Source: an uncultured Eubacterium sp.
GTDB taxonomy: Bacteria; Bacillota; Clostridia; Lachnospirales; Lachnospiraceae
Reading direction: 5' to 3'
NCBI GenBank assembly: GCA_900548465.1
Contig: URKY01000008.1
Location: forward strand, 7,707-71,706
Length of the DNA: 64,000 nucleotides
Positions 36,848 to 45,424 of the stretch are shown here, piece after piece. Position 1 is the stretch's first letter; every line of letters starts with the position of its first letter. The position numbers and the translations under genes were made by a program. The notes under the pieces are model-generated. The model searched no databases. It saw only the letters and a list, made by a program, of their open reading frames with translations, and was not told the DNA's origin.

Positions 36848-37780
36848 TTATTTAATTATAGTTCCGACTTTCTCACGGATACCTTCTTTAGCCTTATCAA
36901 GATTTGTAATAATTGCAGTTCTGTTATTACCTGCAAGTACAAATGAAAGAGAAGCATCAATTTTTGGTAATGATGTAACAGGATCAAAGTAGCCGTCTTC
37001 AATAAGCTTTTCAGCTTCAGCTGTTGTAAGATTCTTTAATTCTTCAGTATTGCCGTCTTTCTCGATAGTCAGGTAATCACTGGATGTAAGAATCATAAGA
37101 GCAGAAGCGTCTAACATATCAGCTAACTTTGCTGCAGTGTAATCTTTCTCAATAATACCGCTGGCACCCTTTAAGCCTGTACGCTGTTCAAGAACAGGGA
37201 TTCCGCCACCGCCGGCAGCAATTACTAACTGATGAGCATCAACTAATGCCTTGATGGCATCAATTTCATAAATGTCGATTGGCTTAGGGCTTGCAATAAT
37301 ACGTCTGTAGCCGTCTTCGCCTTCTTCATATTCAACGTAATTTCCTTTTTTCTTTTCATTTTCAGCTTCTTCTTTAGTCATAAGACGACCGATTACCTTT
37401 GAAGGTGAATTAAAAGCTCTGTCAAAAGGATCAACTCTTACCTGAGTAATAATTGTGCTGACAGGCTTATAAATTCCACGGGAAAGAAGTTCAGTTCTGA
37501 TAGCATTCTGTAAGTCAAAACCGATGTATCCCTGACTCATAGCCCCGCATATTGACATTGGAGCTACAGTACGGTTTTCGTCCAATCTAGAGTATTCTGT
37601 CATGGCTGTCTGAATCATTCCTACCTGAGGACCGTTACTGTGAGTAATAATTACTTCATATTTTTCTTCAACTAAATCCGCAATGGCTTTTGCGGCAGCT
37701 TTTACACGAATCTGCTGCTTTGGAAATGACTCGCTGAAAGCGTTTCTTCCAAGGGCAACAACAACTTTTTTATTTTCCAT
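36848..37780 (-). CDS. arcC: Carbamate kinase
   Basis: The protein has 310 residues, full length. It makes ATP from carbamoyl phosphate and ADP. Motifs: VVALGRNAFSE at the N-terminus, ITHSNGPQVG, PMSICGAMSQGYIG, IAAGGGGIPV and EKDYTAAKLA. It stands alone: no arginine deiminase or carbamoyltransferase gene is nearby, so the source of carbamoyl phosphate is unclear. The start has AAGGAGACG upstream. Confidence 0.95.
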   Translation of the reverse strand: MENKKVVVALGRNAFSESFPKQQIRVKAAAKAIADLVEEKYEVIITHSNGPQVGMIQTAMTEYSRLDENRTVAPMSICGAMSQGYIGFDLQNAIRTELLSRGIYKPVSTIITQVRVDPFDRAFNSPSKVIGRLMTKEEAENEKKKGNYVEYEEGEDGYRRIIASPKPIDIYEIDAIKALVDAHQLVIAAGGGGIPVLEQRTGLKGASGIIEKDYTAAKLADMLDASALMILTSSDYLTIEKDGNTEELKNLTTAEAEKLIEDGYFDPVTSLPKIDASLSFVLAGNNRTAIITNLDKAKEGIREKVGTIIK

Positions 37781-37817
37781 AATATCGTCTCCTTAACATA
37801 GGTAAATTAATATAAAT

Positions 37818-37846
37818 AGTATAAGATAAATCCGGGTAAAATACAA
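37818..37846 (-). promoter_or_regulatory. Predicted promoter of arcC
   Basis: On the minus strand TTGTAT (37846-37841) and TATACT (37823-37818) are 17 bp apart, about 40 bp before the start codon. Confidence 0.6.
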
Positions 37847-37879
37847 TATTGTTTTACGTGGATAATGCCAATATAAACA

Positions 37880-39793
37880 CTATAACTGGTCCGAAAGAAC
37901 TTCCCATTCTTCCATAAGTTCATCCAGTTTTTCACTAATATCGTTTTGTTCTTTACTGATTTCATTTAACTTGGCTGAGTTTGTTGCAATCTCAGGGTCA
38001 GCAACTAAATCGTCCAATTCATTTAAACGGTCTTCGTATTTTTTTATTTTTTCTTCAACCTTTGATATATCATTTTTCAATTTTCTAATCCTTGCGGCTT
38101 CAGCCTTCCTTTCTAAGTAATCCTGTTTGTTATCAGAAACAGCTTTCTTTTCCTTTTGGGCTACAACTTCAGGAGCAAAAGTAGCAGTTAGCTGTTCACG
38201 CTTTTCTTCATAATAATCATAGTTTCCGAGATAATTTATTAATTTTGTATTTGTAAGTTCCAAAATTCTCTGGGCGGTCTGGTTAATAAAATATCTGTCA
38301 TGAGATACATACAGAACAGTCCCAGTATAATTATTGATTGCATTTTCCAAAATTTCCTTTGATGTCATGTCCAAATGGTTCGTAGGCTCATCAAGGATAA
38401 TAAGATTAGCCTCTGAAAGCATTAATTTTGCAAGGGAAAGTCTGCCCTTTTCACCACCGCTTAAATCCGAAACTCTTTTAAATACATCGTCTCCCGTAAA
38501 CATAAAGGCAGCAAGAGTGTTCCTGATTTTTGTGTTATTCATATCTGGATATGCATTTGAAATTTCTTCAAATAGTGTATTTTCATCAGACAGATTATGA
38601 TGCTCCTGATCGTAATAACCGATATGCACGTTAGTTCCAAGTTTGATAACACCGGCATCAGCATCAACTAATCCGTTAATTATCTTAAGAATGGTAGTTT
38701 TTCCTGTGCCGTTGTCTCCAATAAGGGCAACATGTTCACCACGCTTAATTTCAAAATCTAAATTAGAAAAAAGAGTAGTAGTGAAAGATTTTGTAAGCCC
38801 TGTTACCGTAAGAACATCATTACCACTTACAACATCAGGTTCAAGACTAATAGTCATGTTGTCCTGAAGTTCAGTAGGCTTTTCAATTACATCCATTTTT
38901 GACAAAGCTTTTTCACGGCTTTCCGCACGTTTATAAAACTTTTCCTGTTTATAGGAACGAAGTTTAGCTATAACTTCTTCCTGATGTTTGATTTCACTTT
39001 GTTGTTTTAAATACAAATTCATCTGTGCTTCACGAAGCTGTTTTTTCTTTGCGGCAAAAGCAGAATAATTACCTTCATATACGTGGGATTTATGGTTCTC
39101 AATTTCCACAACCTTAGTGACAATTTTGTCAAGAAAATATCTGTCGTGGGCAATTATTAATACGGCACCGTTGTAATTTAAAAGATAGGTTTCAAGCCAC
39201 TTGATTGAATTTAAGTCCAAATGGTTCGTAGGCTCATCAAGCATAATGATATCAGGTTTTTCAAGAAGTAATTTACAAAGGGCAACTCTGGTTTTCTGAC
39301 CACCTGAAAGAGTGGCTACAGGTTTATTAAAATCTTCCCCGGTAAAACCAAGACCTTTTATAACTCCTTCAATTTCACTTTTATATGAATATCCGTTTAG
39401 CAACTGAAAAGTATGTTCTAAATTAGTGTAGGAGTTCATAAGCTTAGACAATTCATCCCCAGAAACAACAGACATCTGCTGTTCATAATCCATAAGCTTC
39501 TGTTCCATATCAATAATGTTCTGTTTTACTGATTTTACTTCCTCATAAATGGAATTATGGGAACTTAAATCCTGATATTGTGCAAGATAGCCGATAGTTT
39601 TATCTTTTCCGATAATAACATTACCGCTGTCGGCATTTGATTCCCCCATGATTATTTTCATAATAGTGGATTTTCCGGCTCCGTTGTTTCCGACAATTGC
39701 AGCTTTTTCATTGTCATTTATGAAGAAGGAGCAGTCGTCCAAAATTATGTCAACTCCATATGATTTGCATATATGATTACAAGATAATATCAT
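37880..39793 (-). CDS. ABC-F family ATPase
   Basis: The protein has 637 residues with two ABC domains and no membrane segments. Domain 1 (about 1-250) has VGNNGAGKSTIMK and LSGGQKTRVAL; domain 2 (about 320-530) has IGDNGTGKTTILK and LSGGEKGRLSL. An ABC-F linker region (about 240-320) is rich in Lys and Gln, and a coiled coil follows at 560-637. Such proteins act on ribosomes as translation factors or antibiotic-protection proteins. The subgroup cannot be decided by eye. Confidence 0.92.
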   Translation of the reverse strand: MILSCNHICKSYGVDIILDDCSFFINDNEKAAIVGNNGAGKSTIMKIIMGESNADSGNVIIGKDKTIGYLAQYQDLSSHNSIYEEVKSVKQNIIDMEQKLMDYEQQMSVVSGDELSKLMNSYTNLEHTFQLLNGYSYKSEIEGVIKGLGFTGEDFNKPVATLSGGQKTRVALCKLLLEKPDIIMLDEPTNHLDLNSIKWLETYLLNYNGAVLIIAHDRYFLDKIVTKVVEIENHKSHVYEGNYSAFAAKKKQLREAQMNLYLKQQSEIKHQEEVIAKLRSYKQEKFYKRAESREKALSKMDVIEKPTELQDNMTISLEPDVVSGNDVLTVTGLTKSFTTTLFSNLDFEIKRGEHVALIGDNGTGKTTILKIINGLVDADAGVIKLGTNVHIGYYDQEHHNLSDENTLFEEISNAYPDMNNTKIRNTLAAFMFTGDDVFKRVSDLSGGEKGRLSLAKLMLSEANLIILDEPTNHLDMTSKEILENAINNYTGTVLYVSHDRYFINQTAQRILELTNTKLINYLGNYDYYEEKREQLTATFAPEVVAQKEKKAVSDNKQDYLERKAEAARIRKLKNDISKVEEKIKKYEDRLNELDDLVADPEIATNSAKLNEISKEQNDISEKLDELMEEWEVLSDQL

Positions 39794-39884
39794 TTGTTTT
39801 CTCCTGTTAATATCGTTAATTTATCCGAAAGATAGTCTATCATAAAATCGGCAATTTTGAAACATAATAAGGTATGATAAATAT

Positions 39885-39913
39885 TTGACAATCTTTTGTG
39901 ATATCCTTATAAT
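39885..39913 (+). promoter_or_regulatory. Consensus promoter of rex
   Basis: TTGACA (39885-39890) and TATAAT (39908-39913) are both perfect with a 17-bp spacer. TTGTGA ... TTATAA in the spacer and -10 is a degenerate match to a Rex operator, so autoregulation is possible. Confidence 0.8.
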
Positions 39914-39943
39914 TGAGTTAGCATTAAAAGGAAGGGTTGAATA

Positions 39944-40579
39944 ATGAACAAAATTTCAAAGGCAGTTGTGTCGAGACTGCCAAGATACTATAGATATTTA
40001 GATGAACTTAAACAGCAGAATATTGAGCGTATTTCATCAAAAGAGTTAAGTAAATTAATGAATGTCACAGCTTCCCAGATTAGACAGGATTTGAATAATT
40101 TTGGGGGATTCGGACAGCAGGGATATGGATATAACGTGGGATATCTTTATGAAGAAATAGGAAAACTGCTTGGACTTGATATTAAGCATAAAATGGTTAT
40201 TGTAGGCGCCGGTAATTTAGGACAGGCAATTGCCAATTATGGAAATTTCAAAAACCGTGGGTTTGAAATAACGGCATTGTTTGACAAAAACAAGGATTTA
40301 ATCGGGAAGAAGACAGCTAATTACGAGATAAAAGATATAGTGAATCTGTATGACTATATAAAGGAAAACAATATTGAAATAGTAGCACTTACATTACCAA
40401 AAGAACCGGCAAAAATAATTGCTGAAAAGCTGGTGGAGTGTGGTGTGAAGGCATTTTGGAATTTTGCCCATACTGACTTGAAATTTTCAAATGATGTAAT
40501 AGTTGAGAATGTTCATTTGTCAGAAAGCCTGATGAAGCTTACATACAGAATTTCTGAGAAAAATATGCATGACAAATAA
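39944..40579 (+). CDS. rex: Redox-sensing transcriptional repressor Rex
   Basis: The protein has 211 residues, full length. The N-terminal winged helix (about 1-80) has ISKAVVSRLPRYYRYL and TASQIRQDLNNFGGFGQQGYGYNV; the C-terminal NAD(H)-binding domain has VGAGNLGQAIANY. Rex represses fermentation and NADH-reoxidation genes until NADH rises. The start is behind GGAAGGG. The NAD(P)HX repair enzyme begins 9 bp downstream, a fitting neighbour. Confidence 0.95.
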   Translation: MNKISKAVVSRLPRYYRYLDELKQQNIERISSKELSKLMNVTASQIRQDLNNFGGFGQQGYGYNVGYLYEEIGKLLGLDIKHKMVIVGAGNLGQAIANYGNFKNRGFEITALFDKNKDLIGKKTANYEIKDIVNLYDYIKENNIEIVALTLPKEPAKIIAEKLVECGVKAFWNFAHTDLKFSNDVIVENVHLSESLMKLTYRISEKNMHDK

Positions 40580-40588
40580 GGAGCAGAC

Positions 40589-42064
40589 ATGAATAGTATT
40601 GTTACCGGAAAAGAAATGAAAAAAATAGATAAATACACAATTGAAAACATAAAAGTGCCTGGGATTGTGTTAATGGAAAGAGCCGCATTAAGTGTGGCTT
40701 CTCTTATTATGGAAAAAGAGGGAACAGATCAGAGTGTTCAGATTGTCGCGGGAGAAGGAAACAATGGTGCAGACGGACTGGCTGTAGCAAGAATGTTATA
40801 CTTAAACGGTTATGATGTAGTTGTGTACATTGCAGGAGATGAAAGTAAAGCTACAGATGATTTTAAGACACAGTTGCAGATTATACGAAATCTTGGAGTT
40901 AAAGAGGTAGTGGAAATCCAGGACAGGGATATTACTGTAGATGCAATTTTTGGTGTGGGATTATCCAGAAACGTTGAAGGCAAATATAAAGAAGTTATAG
41001 AAAAAATAAATAAATTAAGAACTGTAATATATGCGGTGGATATTCCGTCCGGTGTGGATGCAGATACAGGAAAGGTTCTTGGAGTGGCAGTAAATGCCGC
41101 ATTTACTGTGACTTTTGGGTGTTATAAAATTGGAACAGTACTGTATCCGGGAGCGGAGCATTGTGGAGAGGTTATTGTAAGTGATATTGGATTTCCACAA
41201 AAAGCGGTTGACGCAGTTGAAGGTGCCATAAAGTGTGCTACAATTAGTGATCTGGATTTGATTCCAAAAAGGATGAATTATTCTAATAAAGGAACATATG
41301 GAAAAATATTGGTTGTTGCTGGAAGTAAGGATATATCCGGGGCAGCTATAATGACTGCATTGGCGGCATTTAAAACCGGTGCAGGAATGGTTAGAATTTT
41401 TACTCACAGTGCAAACAGAAACATTATTGGAAAAGTTATTCCTGAAGCAATGATTAACACTTATGAACTTGATAAGTTTGACGAAAAGGCATTTGAAGCC
41501 TGCCTTAAATGGTGCAGTGTTGTGGCAATAGGACCGGGAATCGGAACAGGAACAATACAAAGCATGATGGTTGAAAAGGTATTGGAAAGTGATTTACCGG
41601 CGGTTATAGATGCAGACGCAATAAATACAATTGCCAACAATGAGATTATAAAGAAAAAATTACGCAGGAATGTTGTAATAACACCTCATTTAGGTGAAAT
41701 GAGTCGCTTATTAAGTGTGCCAATAGAGGAAATAACAAAGGATTTGGTTAAATATGCGGAAAAGATAAATTACGTATATGGAGCCAATGTAGTATTAAAG
41801 GATGCAAGAACAATAATCGCAACTGAAGGTCAGACATTCATTAATATAAGTGGTAACAACGGAATGGCTACAGCAGGAAGCGGTGATGTATTGACAGGTA
41901 TAATTGCCGGATTAATCGGAATTAATGCCGGAATAGATGTGGCATCTTTTATGGGAACATATATACATGGTCTTGCAGGAGATTATGCCATTACGGAAAC
42001 TACTAAGGCAGGACTTATGGCTACAGACATTATTAAAGCCATTCCTGAAGTTATGGAAAGATAA
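40589..42064 (+). CDS. nnr: Bifunctional NAD(P)HX epimerase and dehydratase
   Basis: The protein has 491 residues. The N-terminal YjeF_N epimerase domain (about 1-205) has VAGEGNNGADGLAVARML and AVDIPSGVDADTG; the C-terminal ADP-dependent dehydratase domain (about 220-490) has VVAGSKDISGAA, VIDADAINTIA and the nucleotide loop AGSGDVLTGIIAG. It repairs hydrated NADH and NADPH. It begins 9 bp after rex behind AAGGAG. Confidence 0.95.
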   Translation: MNSIVTGKEMKKIDKYTIENIKVPGIVLMERAALSVASLIMEKEGTDQSVQIVAGEGNNGADGLAVARMLYLNGYDVVVYIAGDESKATDDFKTQLQIIRNLGVKEVVEIQDRDITVDAIFGVGLSRNVEGKYKEVIEKINKLRTVIYAVDIPSGVDADTGKVLGVAVNAAFTVTFGCYKIGTVLYPGAEHCGEVIVSDIGFPQKAVDAVEGAIKCATISDLDLIPKRMNYSNKGTYGKILVVAGSKDISGAAIMTALAAFKTGAGMVRIFTHSANRNIIGKVIPEAMINTYELDKFDEKAFEACLKWCSVVAIGPGIGTGTIQSMMVEKVLESDLPAVIDADAINTIANNEIIKKKLRRNVVITPHLGEMSRLLSVPIEEITKDLVKYAEKINYVYGANVVLKDARTIIATEGQTFINISGNNGMATAGSGDVLTGIIAGLIGINAGIDVASFMGTYIHGLAGDYAITETTKAGLMATDIIKAIPEVMER

Positions 42065-42084
42065 ATAATAAAAGAGGTAAAAAA

Positions 42085-43278
42085 ATGAAAAAAGAAATAC
42101 CTGAAAAATATTTTAGGGGATATGCCACAGTTGATTTGGACAAAATTTACAGAAACATAGAAAAAATGAAAGAAAAGTTAAATCCTGAAACAGGAGTTGT
42201 GGCAGTTATAAAAACAGACGGCTATGGACATGGAGCAGTTCCGATTGCAAAGAGAATTGATTCTATATGCTATGGTTATGCTGTAGCAACAGTGGCTGAA
42301 GGACACAATCTTAGAAGACATGGTATAACAAAACCAATTTTTATTTTGGGATATACTCCTAAAACATACTATGATATGGTGATTAAAGAAAAAATGCTAC
42401 CACCGATTTTTTCTCTGGAAATGGCAAAAGATTTTTCAGATGCAGCTATAAGGCTTGGTGTTGAAGCAAAGATAAATATTGCAGTAGACACGGGAATGAG
42501 CAGAATAGGCTACATTCCAAGTGACAAGGCAGTTCAGGAAATTGTAGAAATTAATAAATTACCAAACATAAAGATAGAATCCATATTTACTCATTTTGCA
42601 AAATCAGATTACATAGACAAAAGTTTTGCTGATAAGCAGTTTGAAGAATTTATGGAATTTATAAATATATTGGAAGAGAATGGCGTACATATTCCAATTC
42701 ATCAGTGTGCCAACAGTGCGGCAATGATGGAAATGCCAAAAACATCATTAAGTCTTTCAAGAGCAGGAATATCAATGTATGGTCTTTATCCTTCAGAAGA
42801 GGTGGACCATGAGGCAATGAAACTTGAACCGGCGATGGCCATATACAGTCATGTTGTGTATGTTAAGGAAATTGAAGCCGGAAGGGGAATAAGCTATGGG
42901 CAGACATTTGTTGCAGACAAAAAAATGAAAATTGCAACAATTCCTATCGGATACGGAGACGGATATCCAAGAAATTTAAGCAACAAAGGATATGTTCTTA
43001 TTAACGGCAAAAGGGCAAACATTCTAGGAAGAATATGCATGGACCAGTTTATGGTTGATGTTACGGGAATGGATGTTAAAGCAGGAGATTTAGTTACTAT
43101 TGCAGGAAAAGATGGCAATGAGGAAATTCTAATTGATGACATGGCTGTTTTGGCAGGCACATTTAATTATGAATTTGTATGTGATTTGGGAAAAAGAATT
43201 CCAAGAGTTTACATTAAAGATAACAAAGTTGTAGGTACAAAAGACTACTTTGATGATGATTATGAAATAAATATTTAA
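42085..43278 (+). CDS. alr: Alanine racemase
   Basis: The protein has 397 residues. The PLP lysine lies in VAVIKTDGYGHGA (about 47), a variant of the usual KADAYGHG. The catalytic-Tyr region and the C-terminal GRICMDQFMVDVT pattern are present, as are SRAGISMYGLYPS and ISYGQTFVA. It supplies D-alanine for peptidoglycan. It lies 21 bp after the NAD(P)HX repair gene. mazF follows, as ndoA follows alr in Bacillus. Confidence 0.95.
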   Translation: MKKEIPEKYFRGYATVDLDKIYRNIEKMKEKLNPETGVVAVIKTDGYGHGAVPIAKRIDSICYGYAVATVAEGHNLRRHGITKPIFILGYTPKTYYDMVIKEKMLPPIFSLEMAKDFSDAAIRLGVEAKINIAVDTGMSRIGYIPSDKAVQEIVEINKLPNIKIESIFTHFAKSDYIDKSFADKQFEEFMEFINILEENGVHIPIHQCANSAAMMEMPKTSLSLSRAGISMYGLYPSEEVDHEAMKLEPAMAIYSHVVYVKEIEAGRGISYGQTFVADKKMKIATIPIGYGDGYPRNLSNKGYVLINGKRANILGRICMDQFMVDVTGMDVKAGDLVTIAGKDGNEEILIDDMAVLAGTFNYEFVCDLGKRIPRVYIKDNKVVGTKDYFDDDYEINI

Positions 43279-43293
43279 CCTGATTGAATACAC

Positions 43294-43318
43294 ATTCCAA
43301 AAAGTGGAATACTATAAT
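43294..43318 (+). promoter_or_regulatory. Palindrome and -10 box before mazF
   Basis: ATTCCA (43294-43299) and TGGAAT (43305-43310) form a 6-bp inverted repeat with a 5-nt spacer, ending just 2 bp before a perfect TATAAT (43313-43318). No good -35 is visible. The position suits an operator for a mazF-specific promoter. Confidence 0.5.
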
Positions 43319-43345
43319 TAGTAGATAACAAAATGGAGTGTGAAA

Positions 43346-43693
43346 ATGGTTATTAGACGAGGGGATATATTTTATGCAGATTTAAGACCTGTAATAGGGT
43401 CTGAGCAGGGAGGAATAAGACCTGTATTGATTATTCAAAATGACACGGGTAACCGTCATAGTCCTACAGTTATTGTTGCGGCAATAACATCAAGAATGAC
43501 TAAGGCAAAACTTCCAACCCACATAAAAATTGATAAAGAAAAATGCGATATTGTTAAAGATTCGGTTATTCTTTTGGAACAGCTAAGAACAATCGATAAA
43601 AAAAGATTAAAAGATAAAGTTTGTCATCTGGATGGTGAAATTCTAAAAACAGTAGACAGGGCTTTGTGCATAAGTTTGGAGCTTGATACATAA
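43346..43693 (+). CDS. mazF: MazF/PemK-family endoribonuclease toxin
   Basis: The protein has 115 residues from ATG 43346 (GGAG 7 nt upstream); the in-frame GTG 43340 is less likely. It has the full MazF pattern: [40 protein letters not shown] and [13 protein letters not shown]. It cuts single-stranded RNA. In Bacillus an antitoxin gene lies between alr and ndoA; here the 67-bp gap holds none and the next gene is yebC, so no cognate antitoxin is adjacent. Confidence 0.93.
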   Translation: MVIRRGDIFYADLRPVIGSEQGGIRPVLIIQNDTGNRHSPTVIVAAITSRMTKAKLPTHIKIDKEKCDIVKDSVILLEQLRTIDKKRLKDKVCHLDGEILKTVDRALCISLELDT

Positions 43694-43706
43694 TAATAAG
43701 CGTAAG

Positions 43707-43735
43707 TTGACTATTAAAATAGAATTTGATAAACT
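43707..43735 (+). promoter_or_regulatory. Predicted promoter of yebC
   Basis: TTGACT (43707-43712) and TAAACT (43730-43735) are 17 bp apart, 45 bp upstream of the ATG. Confidence 0.5.
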
Positions 43736-43779
43736 TTCTAGTGATTAAGGATTAAGAAAATACGAAAAGAGGTAATGAA

Positions 43780-44508
43780 ATGTCAGGACATTCAAAATTT
43801 GCGAATATTAAGCATAAGAAAGAAAAAAATGATGCAGCAAAGGGCAAGATGTTCACTATTATAGGAAAAGAAATCGCAGTTGCAGTTAAAGAAGGTGGAG
43901 CAGATCCAAATAATAACAGCAAACTTCGTGATGTAATAGCAAAAGCAAAGGCAAATAATATGCCTAATGATACTATTGAAAGAGGTATAAAGAAGGCTGC
44001 CGGAAACGCAAGTGCCATTAATTATGAAACAGTCAGATATGAAGGCTATGGACCAAACGGTATTGCCATAATTGTTGACGCACTTACAGATAACAGAAAC
44101 AGAACAGCAGCTAATGTAAGAAACTGCTTTACAAAGGGCGGCGGAAACGTAGGAGCACAGGGATGTGTTTCATATATGTTTGATGAAAAAGGTCAGATTA
44201 TAATAGACAAAGAAGAATGTGAAATGGATCCGGATGAATTAATGATGATTGCGTTGGATTCAGGAGCAGAAGATTTTTCTGATGAAGAAGACAGCTATGA
44301 AGTAATTACAGCACCGGAAGAATTTAGTACAGTTCGCGAAACTTTAGAAAAGGCAGGCATTAAGATGGCTGAAGCAGAAGTTACTATGATTCCACAGAAT
44401 TACGTAGAATTATCAGATGATGAAGCAATTAAGAAAATGAACATTATTATTGATAAGTTAGACGAAGATGAAGATGTTCAGCAGGTATACCACAATTGGG
44501 ATGAGTAG
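43780..44508 (+). CDS. yebC: YebC/PmpR family protein
   Basis: The protein has 242 residues, full length. [21 protein letters not shown] at the N-terminus and [19 protein letters not shown] in the middle are diagnostic. Members were named as transcription regulators, and newer work links them to translation of difficult peptide stretches. The start has AGAGGTAA. A HAD phosphatase gene begins 9 bp downstream. Confidence 0.95.
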   Translation: MSGHSKFANIKHKKEKNDAAKGKMFTIIGKEIAVAVKEGGADPNNNSKLRDVIAKAKANNMPNDTIERGIKKAAGNASAINYETVRYEGYGPNGIAIIVDALTDNRNRTAANVRNCFTKGGGNVGAQGCVSYMFDEKGQIIIDKEECEMDPDELMMIALDSGAEDFSDEEDSYEVITAPEEFSTVRETLEKAGIKMAEAEVTMIPQNYVELSDDEAIKKMNIIIDKLDEDEDVQQVYHNWDE

Positions 44509-44517
44509 GAATTTTAT

Positions 44518-45258
44518 ATGAATACAGTGCTTTTTGATTTAGATGGAACATTGCTTCCAATGGATATGAAAGAATTTACCGATACATATATGTTGTTACT
44601 GAAAAGTCATTTGGAATCAGCCGGATATGAAGCTGAAAAGATTATAGCCGGAATATGGATTGGGCAAAAAGCCATGATAGAAAACAATGGGATGCTTACT
44701 AATGAAGAGTGTTTCTGGAAGGCTTTTGAAAACTTTATGACTGACGGTAACGGCAAGATGGAAACGAAGGTAAAACGAAAACTTGAAAAAGAAATTATAA
44801 AGTTTTACAAAGAAGACTTTGGCGTTGCAAGATACGTTACCAGTCCATCTAACATTGTGTCGGAATGCATACATATTTTGAAAGAAAAGGGATATCAGCT
44901 TGTAGTGGCAACGAATCCCATTTTTCCGGAAATTGCCATTTATGAGAGAATGGCATGGGCAGGAGTTGATACGGAGGACTTTAGTCTTATAACTACGTAT
45001 GAGAACTCTTGTTACACTAAACCAAATCCGGAATATTATAAATATTTATTAAAGGTTTTGTACAAGGATCCTGATGACTGCCTTATGGTGGGCAATGACG
45101 TAAAGGAAGATATGAGTGCAAAACATTTAGGAATCGATGTTTTCTTATTAGAAGGCAATGTAATTGAAGACTTGAATACGGATATATCTGAAATCAAGAG
45201 AGGCAATTGGAGCGTGTTTAAGGAATATGTCTCAAATCTCCCTAATTTAAACAGGTAA
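44518..45258 (+). CDS. HAD-superfamily hydrolase
   Basis: The protein has 246 residues with all four HAD motifs: FDLDGTLLP (I, Asp about 7 and 9), VVATNPIFP (II), Lys in TKPNPEYY (III) and MVGNDVKEDMSAK (IV). The helical cap lies between I and II. It is likely a small-molecule phosphatase; the substrate is unknown. The start has TAGGAA 7 nt upstream and it follows yebC directly. Confidence 0.88.
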   Translation: MNTVLFDLDGTLLPMDMKEFTDTYMLLLKSHLESAGYEAEKIIAGIWIGQKAMIENNGMLTNEECFWKAFENFMTDGNGKMETKVKRKLEKEIIKFYKEDFGVARYVTSPSNIVSECIHILKEKGYQLVVATNPIFPEIAIYERMAWAGVDTEDFSLITTYENSCYTKPNPEYYKYLLKVLYKDPDDCLMVGNDVKEDMSAKHLGIDVFLLEGNVIEDLNTDISEIKRGNWSVFKEYVSNLPNLNR

Positions 45259-45270
45259 AGTTATAATGAA

Positions 45271-45306
45271 GAAGAGTTGTGATTTAATCTAGTCGCATCT
45301 CTTTTT
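45271..45306 (+). terminator. Terminator after the HAD gene
   Basis: AGAGTTGTGA (45273-45282) pairs with TCGCATCTCT (45293-45302) with one mismatch and one G-U, followed by TTTT. Confidence 0.65.
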
Positions 45307-45357
45307 GCATAAAGAGGTGGTTTTATTTTAGTATAGGTAACAAAATTTTAACAGGCA

Positions 45358-45386
45358 TTGATGAAGAAAAATTAGTATGTTAGCAT
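45358..45386 (+). promoter_or_regulatory. Possible promoter of the GH16 gene
   Basis: TTGATG (45358-45363) and TAGCAT (45381-45386) are 17 bp apart, with TG at 45378-45379 as an extended -10. The match is moderate. Confidence 0.4.
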
Positions 45387-45424
45387 AAAATCGTTTTAAA
45401 GTGAAAAAACGGAAGGAGAAAAAT

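Noticed and set aside
43279-43345. Search for a MazE-type antitoxin before mazF
   Set aside because: The 67-bp gap has no frame long enough; only a palindrome and a -10 box are present.
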